In this document: in pieces, positions 41,091 to 50,048 of the stretch | Numbering within the stretch: the stretch's first letter is position 1 | Layout of the letters: each line of letters starts with the position of its first letter | NCBI GenBank assembly: GCA_034430115.1 | Contig: DAOUFG010000005.1 | Span: forward strand, 1 to 64,000 | Direction: 5' to 3' | DNA from: CAIXPS01 sp034430115 | GTDB lineage: Bacteria; Chloroflexota; Anaerolineae; J036; Brachytrichaceae | Length of the DNA: 64,000 nt | Made by a program: the position numbers and the translations under genes | Notes under the pieces: model-generated | Seen by the model: only the letters and a program-made list of their open reading frames with translations | What the model was told of the DNA's origin: nothing | The model's database searches: none

Positions 41091-43106
41091 TTGAATGGGT
41101 TAGCACGCTGGTTAGATCGATTACAACCCTCTGAGTCCGCCGTCCTGGTGGGGGCAGCAGTTCTGGTGGGTCTAGCAGGTGGCGCCGGCGTATGGGTTTT
41201 TAAACGCCTGATCGACCTGGCACAACTGATCGCCTTCGATAAAATTGGCGCCTTCCTCGGACAGTACGGTTCGTGGACAGTAATACTTATCCCGATAGCC
41301 GGCGGCATCGTGGTCGGCCTGATGGTGCACTTTCTCGTCGGCGAAGAGCGCCATCATGGGGTCGCTAGCATCATGGAATCCGTCGCGCTCAGCGGCGGGC
41401 GACTACGCTATCAGACAGTACCCGCCAAGGCCATTGCAGCCGCCATCTCCATCGGCACCGGCGCATCCGTTGGCCCGGAGGACCCTTCGGTGCAAATCGG
41501 TGCCAACTTGGGTTCGATGGCAGGGCAGTTGGCGCACCTCTCCGATGACCGGCGGCGCTCTCTGGTGGCAGCCGGCGCAGCAGCCGGCATTGCGGCGGCG
41601 TTCAACGCCCCCATTGCAGGCGTCTTCTTCACACTGGAAGTGGTGTTGGGTGAACTAAGCGCCGGGTCATTGGGCATCGTCACATTGGCCTCCGTGATCT
41701 CCGCGGTGTTCACACAAGCCGTTTCCGGGCCGGAGCCGGCATTTCACGTTCCCACCTACACCTTCCAGGGCGTGAATGAGTTGCCCTTTTACCTGGTCTT
41801 GGGCCTGATTACCGGGCCGATTGCGGCTTTATATATTCTATTGTTGGATCGTAGCCAGCATCTGTTTCACGAGTGGCACGTCCCCAATTGGGTCAAGCCA
41901 GCCGCGGCAGGTTTGGCAGTCGGCCTGGTGGGCATCTTCCTGCCTCAATTGTTTGGTGTGGGCTATGACACAATCGGCGCGGCGCTGAATGGTGAATCCA
42001 TCGGGCTAGGGATCGTCCTCCTGCTGCTCATCGGCAAGCTGATTGTGACGCCCATTAGCATCGGCGGCGGCTTCCCCGGCGGTGTATTTGCGCCCTCCCT
42101 GTTTATCGGCGCGATGGCCGGTGAAGCGTTCGGTTTGTTGAGCGCGATGGCATTCCCACAAATGAATATCACCCCGGCGGCATTCGCACTGGTGGGGATG
42201 GCAGCCGTCCTGGCCGGGGCCATCCACTCGCCGCTGACAGCCATCATTTTGCTGTTCGAGATGACCAACGATTACCGCATCATCCTGCCGGTCATGTTTG
42301 CGGTAGTCGTCAGCCTGGTTGTGTCACAACGCCTGCAACACGATTCGGTCTATACCCTGGCGCTAGCGCGCAAAGGCGTGCGCTTGCAACGTGGGCGCGA
42401 CGTGGACGTACTGGAGGGCATTACGGTCGATGAAGTCATGCCACAGGAGACCGAGACATTGCTGGAAAGCCAGTCACTCTCTTCGGCAATCGACTGGTTG
42501 ATTCAAACACGCCACCACGGCGCGCCGGTGGTGGACGACAACGGCAAGCTGGCAGGCATCCTCACGCTACAGGACATCGCAGATATCGACCCCAAAAATG
42601 CCGACAACTTGACAGTGGGCGATATGTGCACACGCGAAGTATTGACGATTTTCCCTGATGAATCCATCGGTGAAGCGCTGCGCCGGATGAGCCCGCGCGA
42701 CATCGGTCGTTTGCCGGTGGTTGCGCGCGACGACCCACGTCGCCTGTTGGGAGTGTTGCGCCGAACGGACCTGATACGCGCCTACGATATCGCGTTGAGG
42801 AAGCGCGCCGCTGTACGCCACCGCGCAACAGAAATCCGGTTGGGCGCCTTCAGCGGTGCAACGGTCATGGACGTGATCATACGCCCCGGCGCAGCCTGTG
42901 CCAACAAACACATCAGCGAAGTGAAGTGGCCCAAAGATATGGTCATCGCCACGTTGCGTCGTGGTCGCCGCATCATCGTCCCGCGCGGTGATACGCTGCT
43001 CCAGGCCGGCGATGTGCTGGTGATGGTCACGAATAGCGACAAGAGCGCAGAGCTATCTCAGCTATGCCGGCCTGAGGATGAAGACTGGCGCAACACATAC
43101 TCATAA
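41091..43106 (+). CDS. CLC chloride channel with CBS pair and TrkA-C domain
   Basis: A 671-residue protein starting at TTG 41091, the only start consistent with the open frame. The CLC core (~15-425) has 'GPEDPSVQIG', aligning with the gating-Glu motif GREGP, and 'GGGFPGGVFAPSLFIG'. The GSGIP motif is replaced by 'HHGVASI', and the 'proton' Glu position appears to be Val ('FTLEVVLGE'). Two CBS domains follow (~440-560, 'VDEVMPQETETLLES', 'VGDMCTREVLTIFPD') and a TrkA-C-like domain (~585-660, 'RRGRRIIVPRGDTLLQAGD'). The regulatory domains suggest nucleotide control. Whether it is channel or exchanger is inferred from one position and uncertain. Confidence 0.93.
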   Translation: MNGLARWLDRLQPSESAVLVGAAVLVGLAGGAGVWVFKRLIDLAQLIAFDKIGAFLGQYGSWTVILIPIAGGIVVGLMVHFLVGEERHHGVASIMESVALSGGRLRYQTVPAKAIAAAISIGTGASVGPEDPSVQIGANLGSMAGQLAHLSDDRRRSLVAAGAAAGIAAAFNAPIAGVFFTLEVVLGELSAGSLGIVTLASVISAVFTQAVSGPEPAFHVPTYTFQGVNELPFYLVLGLITGPIAALYILLLDRSQHLFHEWHVPNWVKPAAAGLAVGLVGIFLPQLFGVGYDTIGAALNGESIGLGIVLLLLIGKLIVTPISIGGGFPGGVFAPSLFIGAMAGEAFGLLSAMAFPQMNITPAAFALVGMAAVLAGAIHSPLTAIILLFEMTNDYRIILPVMFAVVVSLVVSQRLQHDSVYTLALARKGVRLQRGRDVDVLEGITVDEVMPQETETLLESQSLSSAIDWLIQTRHHGAPVVDDNGKLAGILTLQDIADIDPKNADNLTVGDMCTREVLTIFPDESIGEALRRMSPRDIGRLPVVARDDPRRLLGVLRRTDLIRAYDIALRKRAAVRHRATEIRLGAFSGATVMDVIIRPGAACANKHISEVKWPKDMVIATLRRGRRIIVPRGDTLLQAGDVLVMVTNSDKSAELSQLCRPEDEDWRNTYS

Positions 43107-43596
43107 AACGCATACGGCCGGTCCACAATATTGCGCCTGGCTAGTGCTTTGCCGCAAACTTCAGGTGACGCACGATGACTGGCAAGGTCAGCAAGGCGCC
43201 ATCTCGCCGCCTTCGGTGACGAGGATGAATGCTTCTGTTTGACCTGCCAGTGCATTCATTCCCCTCGAACGTGATAACATCTTGGATGTTCGCCTGCTCG
43301 CACAACTGGGTGAAATTCGTGCAGGCCTGAACGTGTCGAGTGTAGCAATCTGTTAGTTTGTCACGACGTGTTCCTGCGTGATGACACGAGGATAGATAAT
43401 GCATCCGGCTCTCGCTTACTCACATATCTGCATCAATCGCCATAACACCTGCTTAGCAAAGCAGCATCGCTAGTCGTGCCTCCTCCGCCGTTGAATCCGC
43501 CAAGCTGCGTAATCCAATAGGCTAAATGTTCATTGTAAGAGCCAAACGAATCATTTAAAGTGTTATCTGCGCCACAAATGAATCTTACGTCAGGAG
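43107..43596. other. Intergenic region without supported gene
   Basis: About 490 bases between the CLC gene and the B12-fold operon. Short open frames exist on both strands, such as 43141-43404 (minus), but none has a ribosome site or recognisable family. There is no clear tRNA, promoter or long hairpin. It may hold a degraded gene or unannotated RNA. A strong AGGAGG at 43592-43597 belongs to the next gene. Confidence 0.5.
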
Positions 43597-43602
43597 GTGT
43601 TT

Positions 43603-45246
43603 ATGAAGACAGTCGTGGCAGGAGCATTGGGTGAATGTGTCCACGTCGCCGGAATCACCAACTTCCTCAGGTTGGCAGATGCCGCCGGTTGGCGCACTAT
43701 CTTTCTGGGGCCGGCCGTTTCCATCGAACAGCTTTTGACGGTTGCGCGTGAAGAACACGCTGACATGGTGGGCGTTTCATACCGTCTGACGCCTGAAACA
43801 GGCGAACGGCTGTTGGCGGAATTCGCCGAAGCCGCCGACGACCTGCACGCCGCGGGTGTGCGGTTTGCCTTTGGCGGCACACCTCCTGTCGCCAAGCGCG
43901 CACGCGCATTGGGGTTCTTTGACCACGTTTTCGAAGGCGGCGAGCCGGCTGAAACGGTGCTGGCCTATTTGAAAGGCCAACCACCCACAGACCAAAGCGA
44001 AACGGACTTCCCACAGCGCACGATTGAGCGCATCCAATGGAAAGCCCCCTTGCCCCTGCTCCGGCATCACTTTGGTCTCCCCACCCTGGAAGCCACACGT
44101 GAAGGCATTGAGCGCATCGCCGAGGCACGCGCGCTGGATGTCATCTCGCTGGGCATCGACCAGGATGCCCAGGCCAATTTCTATCACCCAGAGCGGCAAG
44201 ATGCACGCCGCACGGGCGCGGGGGGCGTGCCGGTGCGCAGCGCAGAAGACTATCGCATGCTCTATGCCGCCAGCCGGCGCGGGAACTACCCGCTCCTGCG
44301 CACCTATTCCGGCACGGATGACTTCATCCGCCTGGCCGAGATGTACGTAGACACCATCAACATCGCCTGGTGCGCGATTCCACTCTTCTGGTTCAACCAG
44401 ATGGACGGGCGCGGACCGTGGGATCTGGCCGGTTCCATCCGCGAACACCAATCGGTCATGGCCTGGTACGGGGAACACGATATCCCGGTTGAACTAAACG
44501 AGCCGCATCACTGGGGCATGCGCGACGCCCCCGACGTGGTGTGCGTCGTCTCGGCTTACCTCTCCGCCTATAATGCCCGCGCCTTCGGCGTGAAAGATTA
44601 CATCGCCCAGTTGATGTTCAACAGCCCGCCTGGGCTGACGGATCGGATGGACCTGGCCAAGATGCTGGCCATGTTGGATATGATCCGGCCACTGGCAAAC
44701 GGAAGGTTCCGCATCTGGCGCCAAACGCGCACCGGCCTGCTGAGCTACCCGCTGAACTCCGACGCTGCGCGCGCACACCTGGCAACCAGCATCTACTTGC
44801 AAATGGCGGTCCAGCCACACATCGTCCACGTCGTCGGCTATACGGAGGCCGATCATGCCGCGACGGCCAACGACGTCATCGAGTCGTGCCGGCTTGCCCG
44901 ACAGGCAATTGAGACCGGCGTGCGCGGCCTGCCCGACATGACGATCGATGTGGCCATCCGTGCGCGCCGCAAAGAGTTGGTGTCTGAAGCCAACGTGACA
45001 CTGGAGGCCATTCGTTCGCTGGCACGACCCGGCGTCAGCGACCCATTGACGGATCCACAAACGTTAGCACAGGCGGTTCAAACCGGCATCCTGGACGCAC
45101 CACAATTGAAGAACAACCCATTTGCCAGAGGCGAGATCATCTCGCGCATCACACCACGCGGTGCGTGCATCGCCGTAAAAGCTGACGATAGCCCGTTATC
45201 AGAAACGGAACGCATTGCCCAGATTCTCAAGGAGCAAACAGCATGA
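43603..45246 (+). CDS. Cobalamin-binding-fold protein with mutase-E-like barrel
   Basis: A 547-residue protein. Residues 1-130 have the flavodoxin-like B12-binding fold: 'GECVHVAGITNFLRLADAAG' aligns with DxHxxG but has Cys in place of Asp; His is kept. 'GVSYRL' and 'FGGTPPVAKRARALGF' fit the SxL and GG positions. The rest (~150-500, 'LRTYSGTDDFIRLAEMYVDT', 'VELNEPHHWGMRDAPDVV') resembles the TIM barrel of methylaspartate mutase E chain-type proteins; that match is by eye. ATG 43603 is preceded by AGGAGG. It is coupled by ATGA to an opine dehydrogenase gene. A rearrangement or methyl-transfer role on an amino-acid substrate is inferred. Confidence 0.8.
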   Translation: MKTVVAGALGECVHVAGITNFLRLADAAGWRTIFLGPAVSIEQLLTVAREEHADMVGVSYRLTPETGERLLAEFAEAADDLHAAGVRFAFGGTPPVAKRARALGFFDHVFEGGEPAETVLAYLKGQPPTDQSETDFPQRTIERIQWKAPLPLLRHHFGLPTLEATREGIERIAEARALDVISLGIDQDAQANFYHPERQDARRTGAGGVPVRSAEDYRMLYAASRRGNYPLLRTYSGTDDFIRLAEMYVDTINIAWCAIPLFWFNQMDGRGPWDLAGSIREHQSVMAWYGEHDIPVELNEPHHWGMRDAPDVVCVVSAYLSAYNARAFGVKDYIAQLMFNSPPGLTDRMDLAKMLAMLDMIRPLANGRFRIWRQTRTGLLSYPLNSDAARAHLATSIYLQMAVQPHIVHVVGYTEADHAATANDVIESCRLARQAIETGVRGLPDMTIDVAIRARRKELVSEANVTLEAIRSLARPGVSDPLTDPQTLAQAVQTGILDAPQLKNNPFARGEIISRITPRGACIAVKADDSPLSETERIAQILKEQTA

Positions 45247-46349
45247 TTTCACACACACAGTTCACCATCATCGGCGCAGGGAACGGCGGCAAAGCCATGG
45301 CGGCTCATCTGGCGTTGATGGGCTTCCAGGTGACGCTCTATAACCGCACCTTCGGCCGGATCGAAGCGATTCACAAGCGCGGTGGGATTGACCTGGAAAG
45401 CTACGACGGCGGGCCGCGTGGGTTTGGCAGTCTGGCCTGCGTTACGTCCGACATCCGGGAAGCGCTTGAACAATCGCAAGTCATCATGGTCGTCACACCT
45501 TCATCCGCTCACGCAGACATTGCTGCGCATGCGGCACCACACTTGCGCGATGGGCAGATCGTGGTGCTGCACCCCGGCCGTACCTGTGGAGCAATTGAAT
45601 TTGCCAAAGTGTTGTGCGATAAAGGCTGCAAGGCCGATGTCACCGTTGCGGAGGCAGAAACATTTATCTACGCCAGCCGCTCCGACGGCCCCGCCCAGGC
45701 GCGCATCTTCCGCATCAAGGAGGCCGTGCCATTAGCCGCATTGCCGGCCAGCCGCACCCAATCGGTGTTGGATGCCCTGCACCCGGCCTATCCTCAATTC
45801 ATCGACGGCGTGAACGTGCTGAACACCGGGCTAAACAACATGGGCGCGATCTTTCACCCGGCCCTGACACTTTTGAACGCCGGCCGGATCGAGTCCACAA
45901 ACGGAGATTTCCAGTTCTACATCGACGGGGTCACGCCTTCTGTGGCGCGCGTGCTGGAAGCGCTGGACCGCGAACGCGTGACGGTGGCGGCGGCGCTGGG
46001 CATCCGCGCCCGAAACGCCATGGAATGGCTGGAACTGGCCTACAACGCAACCGGGGCGGACTTGAACGAGGCAATTCACAACCAGTCGGGCTATTACGGC
46101 ATCAAGGCACCCACCACGCTCAATCACCGTTACCTGTTTGAAGACGTTCCGATGAGCCTGGTGCCCATCGCCGCCCTGGGGCAGCGTTATGGCGTATCGG
46201 TGCGCGCGATGGACAGCATCATTCAACTGGCCTGCATCACCCACCGCACCGACTACTGGCGGCGCGGGCGCACGCTGGACAAACTGGGCATTGCACAACT
46301 CAGCGTCAACGAAATCACGCGCTATGTGAACGAAGGCGTCTGCGAATAA
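45243..46349 (+). CDS. Octopine/opine dehydrogenase-family protein
   Basis: A 368-residue NAD(P)-dependent dehydrogenase. 'FTIIGAGNGGKAMAAHLALMG' (quoted in part as 'IIGAGNGGKAMAAHLAL') is the nucleotide-binding motif, and the C-terminal half ('NTGLNNMGAIFHPALTLLNA', 'HRYLFEDVPMSLVPIAALG') matches the octopine/nopaline dehydrogenase domain with its conserved His. The family joins an amino acid and an alpha-keto acid by reductive condensation. Here it overlaps the B12-fold gene (ATGA) and precedes an asparagine synthase gene by 40 bases. The substrate is unknown; the neighbours suggest an amino-acid-derived product. Confidence 0.9.
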   Translation: MISHTQFTIIGAGNGGKAMAAHLALMGFQVTLYNRTFGRIEAIHKRGGIDLESYDGGPRGFGSLACVTSDIREALEQSQVIMVVTPSSAHADIAAHAAPHLRDGQIVVLHPGRTCGAIEFAKVLCDKGCKADVTVAEAETFIYASRSDGPAQARIFRIKEAVPLAALPASRTQSVLDALHPAYPQFIDGVNVLNTGLNNMGAIFHPALTLLNAGRIESTNGDFQFYIDGVTPSVARVLEALDRERVTVAAALGIRARNAMEWLELAYNATGADLNEAIHNQSGYYGIKAPTTLNHRYLFEDVPMSLVPIAALGQRYGVSVRAMDSIIQLACITHRTDYWRRGRTLDKLGIAQLSVNEITRYVNEGVCE

Positions 46350-46388
46350 CAATTCACAATTACGTATCACGAATGAAGGAGGATTTTC

Positions 46389-47885
46389 ATGTGTGGGATC
46401 GCGGGGACATATCGTGCGAACTCAAAAAAAGATGTTAAACGGATGACCGAGCAATTGCGGCATCGTGGCCCCGATGGGTCGGGCGTCATCAATACACCCG
46501 GGGCCACCTTGGGGCACACCCGCCTCGCGATCCTGGATGTGGATTTCGGGCAGCAGCCCATGCAATATGGGCATCACTGGATCAGCTTCAACGGCGAAAT
46601 CTATAACCACGCGGATTTGCGCGCCCGGCATCTGGCTGGCGAAAGGTTCAACACGCGCACGGACACCGAAACCGTCTTGCGGCTATACACCAAGTATGGG
46701 CCGCGCTGCATCGACCTGCTGGATGGGATGTTTGCCTTTGCCGTGATCGAAGACGGCGGGCTATTCCTGGCGCGCGACCCGCTCGGTATCAAGCCGCTGT
46801 ACTATGGCTCGCACAATGATACGTTGGTGTTCGCCTCGGAGATCAAATCACTGACCAAGCTCACCAACGATATTCACGAATTCCCCGCCGGGCACTGGTT
46901 TCACACCCTGCTCGGAATGCACCGTTACTACGGGGCCGAACAATACTTTGAGCAACAGGACCAGTTCAATACCCTGGAAGAGGCCCTCCCAGCCATCGAC
47001 GAGACACTCCAAAACTCGGTGCACAAACGGCTGATGTCGGACGTGCCACTCGGCGTTAGCCTGAGCGGAGGTCTGGATAGCAGCATCATTTCGGCGCTGG
47101 CACGCGAGTCCATCGAACAGCTCGATTCGTTCGCCGTAGGTGTGGATGGCAGTTCCGACCTGGCCGCAGCGCAAGAAGTAGCCAATTTCCTGGGCACGCG
47201 CCATCACGAGTATGTCTATACCCAACACGACATGCTGCAAGCGCTGCCCAAGGTGCTCTTCAGCCTGGAATCGTTCGACCCGGCCCTGGTGCGGAGCGCC
47301 ATCCCGAATTACTTCCTGGCGCGCCTGGCCGCCGACCATGTCAAGGTGATCCTCAGTGGCGAAGGCGCAGACGAACTATATGCCGGTTATGCCTACCTGG
47401 GCAAAGTGCGCGAGCCTGCCGCACTACAGGCGGAGATGATCTCGATCACCAGCAGCCTGCATAACACCAATCTGCAACGGGCGGATCGCATGTCGATGGC
47501 GTTTGGTTTGGAAATGCGAGTGCCATTCCTGGACGTTGCCTCGGTGGGGCTGGCGTTCAGCTTGCCTGCGGAATGGAAACTCCATCAACCGGGCTGGCGC
47601 GAAAAGACGCTCCTGCGCCGCACCTTTGCAGATCGCTTGCCCACGCGAATCGTCAATCGGCCCAAGGAGAAATTCTCCAAGGGGGCCGGCTCGTCGGACA
47701 TGATCGCCCACCTGGCGGATGAAACCATCAGCAATGCAGAGTTCACTGCTGAAAAGGCGCGCTTGCAACGCGACTGGGATTACCGCCTGCCCAGTAAAGA
47801 AGCACTCTATTACTACCGCACTCTGCATGACTACTATCGCGACGAATGGATCATGCCCACGATGGGCCATAGCCGCAGCATCTAG
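46389..47885 (+). CDS. asnB: Asparagine synthase (glutamine-hydrolysing) family protein
   Basis: A 498-residue protein of the AsnB family, shorter than the ~550-residue E. coli-type enzyme. The glutaminase nucleophile Cys2 is in 'MCGIAGTYRA', with 'RHRGPDGSG' and 'FNGEIYNH'. The synthetase domain has 'LSGGLDSSIISALA' (PPi loop). Both halves are intact, so it can amidate a carboxylate with glutamine nitrogen and ATP. Several non-Asn amidators share this fold. Its placement after the opine dehydrogenase suggests amidation of an opine-like product instead of, or besides, aspartate. A GAAGGAGGA site precedes the ATG. Confidence 0.9.
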   Translation: MCGIAGTYRANSKKDVKRMTEQLRHRGPDGSGVINTPGATLGHTRLAILDVDFGQQPMQYGHHWISFNGEIYNHADLRARHLAGERFNTRTDTETVLRLYTKYGPRCIDLLDGMFAFAVIEDGGLFLARDPLGIKPLYYGSHNDTLVFASEIKSLTKLTNDIHEFPAGHWFHTLLGMHRYYGAEQYFEQQDQFNTLEEALPAIDETLQNSVHKRLMSDVPLGVSLSGGLDSSIISALARESIEQLDSFAVGVDGSSDLAAAQEVANFLGTRHHEYVYTQHDMLQALPKVLFSLESFDPALVRSAIPNYFLARLAADHVKVILSGEGADELYAGYAYLGKVREPAALQAEMISITSSLHNTNLQRADRMSMAFGLEMRVPFLDVASVGLAFSLPAEWKLHQPGWREKTLLRRTFADRLPTRIVNRPKEKFSKGAGSSDMIAHLADETISNAEFTAEKARLQRDWDYRLPSKEALYYYRTLHDYYRDEWIMPTMGHSRSI

Positions 47886-47954
47886 CGCCGTTGCTGGTCT
47901 ATAGAGATCACCGCCGTAATAAGTATGGTTTAATGGCGGCTGCACCTAACTCCT

Positions 47955-49310
47955 ATGAAACTTCGACGCTTGAGTACGGAGCAGCAGATCGAGGTCTACA
48001 AATCGATCCGCCGGGCGGCTAGACCGGATGCAGACTACTTTGTCATGATCGGGCTGGCCGCGGCCATTGCATCGTTTGGGTTATTGGCCAATAGCCCCGC
48101 CGTCATTATTGGCGCGATGCTGGTCGCACCGTTGATGTCGGCTGTCATCGGCCTGGGCATGGGCATCGTCATGGGAGACATGGCGCTGTTGAAGCTGGCA
48201 GCCAACGCGGCAGCACGCGGCGTGCTTCTTGCTGTTGGTGTAGGGTTCCTGGCCGGGCTATTGCCAATGAATACGGCGCCCACCGCCGAAGTGCTGAGCC
48301 GCACCCAACCCACGTTGCTCGACCTGGGCGTGGCGCTTATCTCGGGCACCGCCGGCGCCTACGCTTTGTGCCGTAACGACGTCTCCGCAGCACTACCAGG
48401 TGTCGCCATTGCGGTTGCCCTGGTGCCGCCGCTGGCAACGATGGGCATTGGCCTATCGAGCGGCAGTGTCAGCATCGCCGGGGGCGCATCGCTCCTGTTC
48501 CTGACGAACCTGATCGCAATTTGCGCCGCCAGCGCAATTGTGTTTCTATTGTTCGGCTTCAGGCCCTCGGCGGGACGCATGGCCGTGTTACGTACCGGCG
48601 TCTTTTGGACCACTATCCTGCTGCTCGCGACGTCGGTCATATTGGCCATCTTGACGATTCATGTCATCAATCAAACCAGGTTCCAACAGGCCGTGAATGA
48701 CGCCGTGAACGCCGAAGTCGATAACCTTCCAAACATCACCCTGGTGAGTTTCAAGTCGGAAGAAACGCCGGACGGCATCATCCACCTGGAGATTACGGTG
48801 CGCTCGCCGGGCGACGTCACACACCAGCAGACGGTGGCGTTGCAAAAGGGCATCGCCGGGCGGCTGAATCGCACGGTGGCGTTGCTACTCGCCGTCGTCC
48901 CGATCACGCAGTTGGACCCCTTCGTGCCGCCGACACCGACACCCACCCCCACCCTTACGCCAAGCGCTACGCCGGGGCCGACCTCAACCAGCACCGCCAC
49001 GCCAACCTCCACACCCACGGCGACGCCGACGCCCACCGCAACGCCGACAGCCACCCCTACGCCAACGCCAACGGCAACGCCCACGCCGACCCCGACGCCG
49101 GTGATTGGTCGAATTGGCAACACGGGCGGCCAGGGAGCCTACGTGCGCATTTCGCCGGAAGGTGCCATCATCGGCGCCTGGAGCGAGGGCACGCGCGCCG
49201 TCATCCTGGAACGCAGCACCGCCACCGACGGCACCGAATGGCTCCATTTGCGCGACGTCACCGGGAGCGAAGGCTGGGTATCTGCCAGGTATTTCTTGAT
49301 GAATGCGTGA
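47955..49310 (+). CDS. DUF389 membrane protein fused to SH3-like domain
   Basis: A 451-residue protein. Residues 1-320 are a DUF389/TIGR00341-type membrane region with about six helices ('AVIIGAMLVAPLMSAVIGLG', 'GVAIAVALVPPLATMGIG', 'LLFLTNLIAICAASAIVFLL'). A Thr/Pro linker of ~60 residues ('PTPTPTLTPSATPGP'-type) follows, then a C-terminal bacterial SH3-like domain ('GAYVRISPEGAIIGAWSEG', 'DVTGSEGWVSARYFL'). The SH3-like domain probably lies outside and binds cell-wall or other matrix. DUF389 function is unknown. A close NarL-type two-component pair follows 52 bases later. Confidence 0.88.
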   Translation: MKLRRLSTEQQIEVYKSIRRAARPDADYFVMIGLAAAIASFGLLANSPAVIIGAMLVAPLMSAVIGLGMGIVMGDMALLKLAANAAARGVLLAVGVGFLAGLLPMNTAPTAEVLSRTQPTLLDLGVALISGTAGAYALCRNDVSAALPGVAIAVALVPPLATMGIGLSSGSVSIAGGASLLFLTNLIAICAASAIVFLLFGFRPSAGRMAVLRTGVFWTTILLLATSVILAILTIHVINQTRFQQAVNDAVNAEVDNLPNITLVSFKSEETPDGIIHLEITVRSPGDVTHQQTVALQKGIAGRLNRTVALLLAVVPITQLDPFVPPTPTPTPTLTPSATPGPTSTSTATPTSTPTATPTPTATPTATPTPTPTATPTPTPTPVIGRIGNTGGQGAYVRISPEGAIIGAWSEGTRAVILERSTATDGTEWLHLRDVTGSEGWVSARYFLMNA

Positions 49311-49362
49311 GGGCCGCCCTAAGAGATGCTTGCCACTCGCCTGGCTATACTAAAATGAGCGA

Positions 49363-50037
49363 ATGAGCGATTTGACTCGTATCATCCTGGTAGATGACCA
49401 TGCTATTCTGCGCCAGGGCACGGCAGAGCTACTCCGCCGCGAGCCCGACCTGGAAGTCGTTGGACAGGCTGGCGACGGGCAGGCGGCGATTGACCTTGTG
49501 CAAGAATTGCGCCCCGACATCGTGGTGATGGACGTGCGCATGCCGGGCATGTCGGGTGTCGAAGCAACGCGCCGGATTCACGAGTTATTCCCCAACGTGC
49601 AGGTGCTGGTGCTCACGGCACACGACGACGACCAATATGTCTTTTCACTGCTAGAGGCGGGTGCGTGCGGCTACCTGCTCAAAAGCGCTCCCGTTGCGGA
49701 ACTCGTCAAGGCGATTCGCCTGGTGAAAGCGGGTGAATCGCCCCTGGACCCCATCATCGCCCGCAAAATCGTCACACGCATGAACGGCACGCCTGAAAAA
49801 CCCGTCTCGCAACATAGCGACACATCCCTGGTGGAAGAGCTTTCCGCACGCGAACAAGAGGTGCTAAAAATGCTGGCCCAGGGGTTGAGCAACCGGGCCA
49901 TCGGCGAGGCGCTGTTCATCAGCGACCGCACCGTCCAGGCCCACCTGACCAATATCTATGCCAAGATGGGCGTCACAACCCGGCTCGACGCGGTGCTGAC
50001 GGCGATCCGGCGTGGTATGCTCACCCTGGAACCATAA
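49363..50037 (+). CDS. NarL/LuxR-type response regulator
   Basis: A 224-residue regulator: receiver with 'LVDDH', acceptor Asp57 in 'IVVMDVRMPGMSG', 'VLTAH' and Lys in 'GYLLKSAP', then a LuxR-type HTH 'LSAREQEVLKMLAQGLSN' and 'RTVQAHLTNIYAKMGV'. A TATACT hexamer (49346-49351) lies only 12 bases before the ATG and no Shine-Dalgarno site is present, so the mRNA could be nearly leaderless; no good -35 was found. It precedes the matching kinase gene by 11 bases. Confidence 0.92.
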   Translation: MSDLTRIILVDDHAILRQGTAELLRREPDLEVVGQAGDGQAAIDLVQELRPDIVVMDVRMPGMSGVEATRRIHELFPNVQVLVLTAHDDDQYVFSLLEAGACGYLLKSAPVAELVKAIRLVKAGESPLDPIIARKIVTRMNGTPEKPVSQHSDTSLVEELSAREQEVLKMLAQGLSNRAIGEALFISDRTVQAHLTNIYAKMGVTTRLDAVLTAIRRGMLTLEP

Positions 50038-50048
50038 TCCCCTGAAAC

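Noticed and set aside
43141..43404. Minus-strand 87-codon frame in the 490-base gap
   Set aside because: No ribosome site, no family resemblance and a biased Arg-rich stretch; kept only as an intergenic note.
48930..49105. Tandem-repeat-like ACGCC/CCGAC sequence
   Set aside because: It codes for the Thr/Pro linker of the DUF389-SH3 protein; codon repetition explains it.
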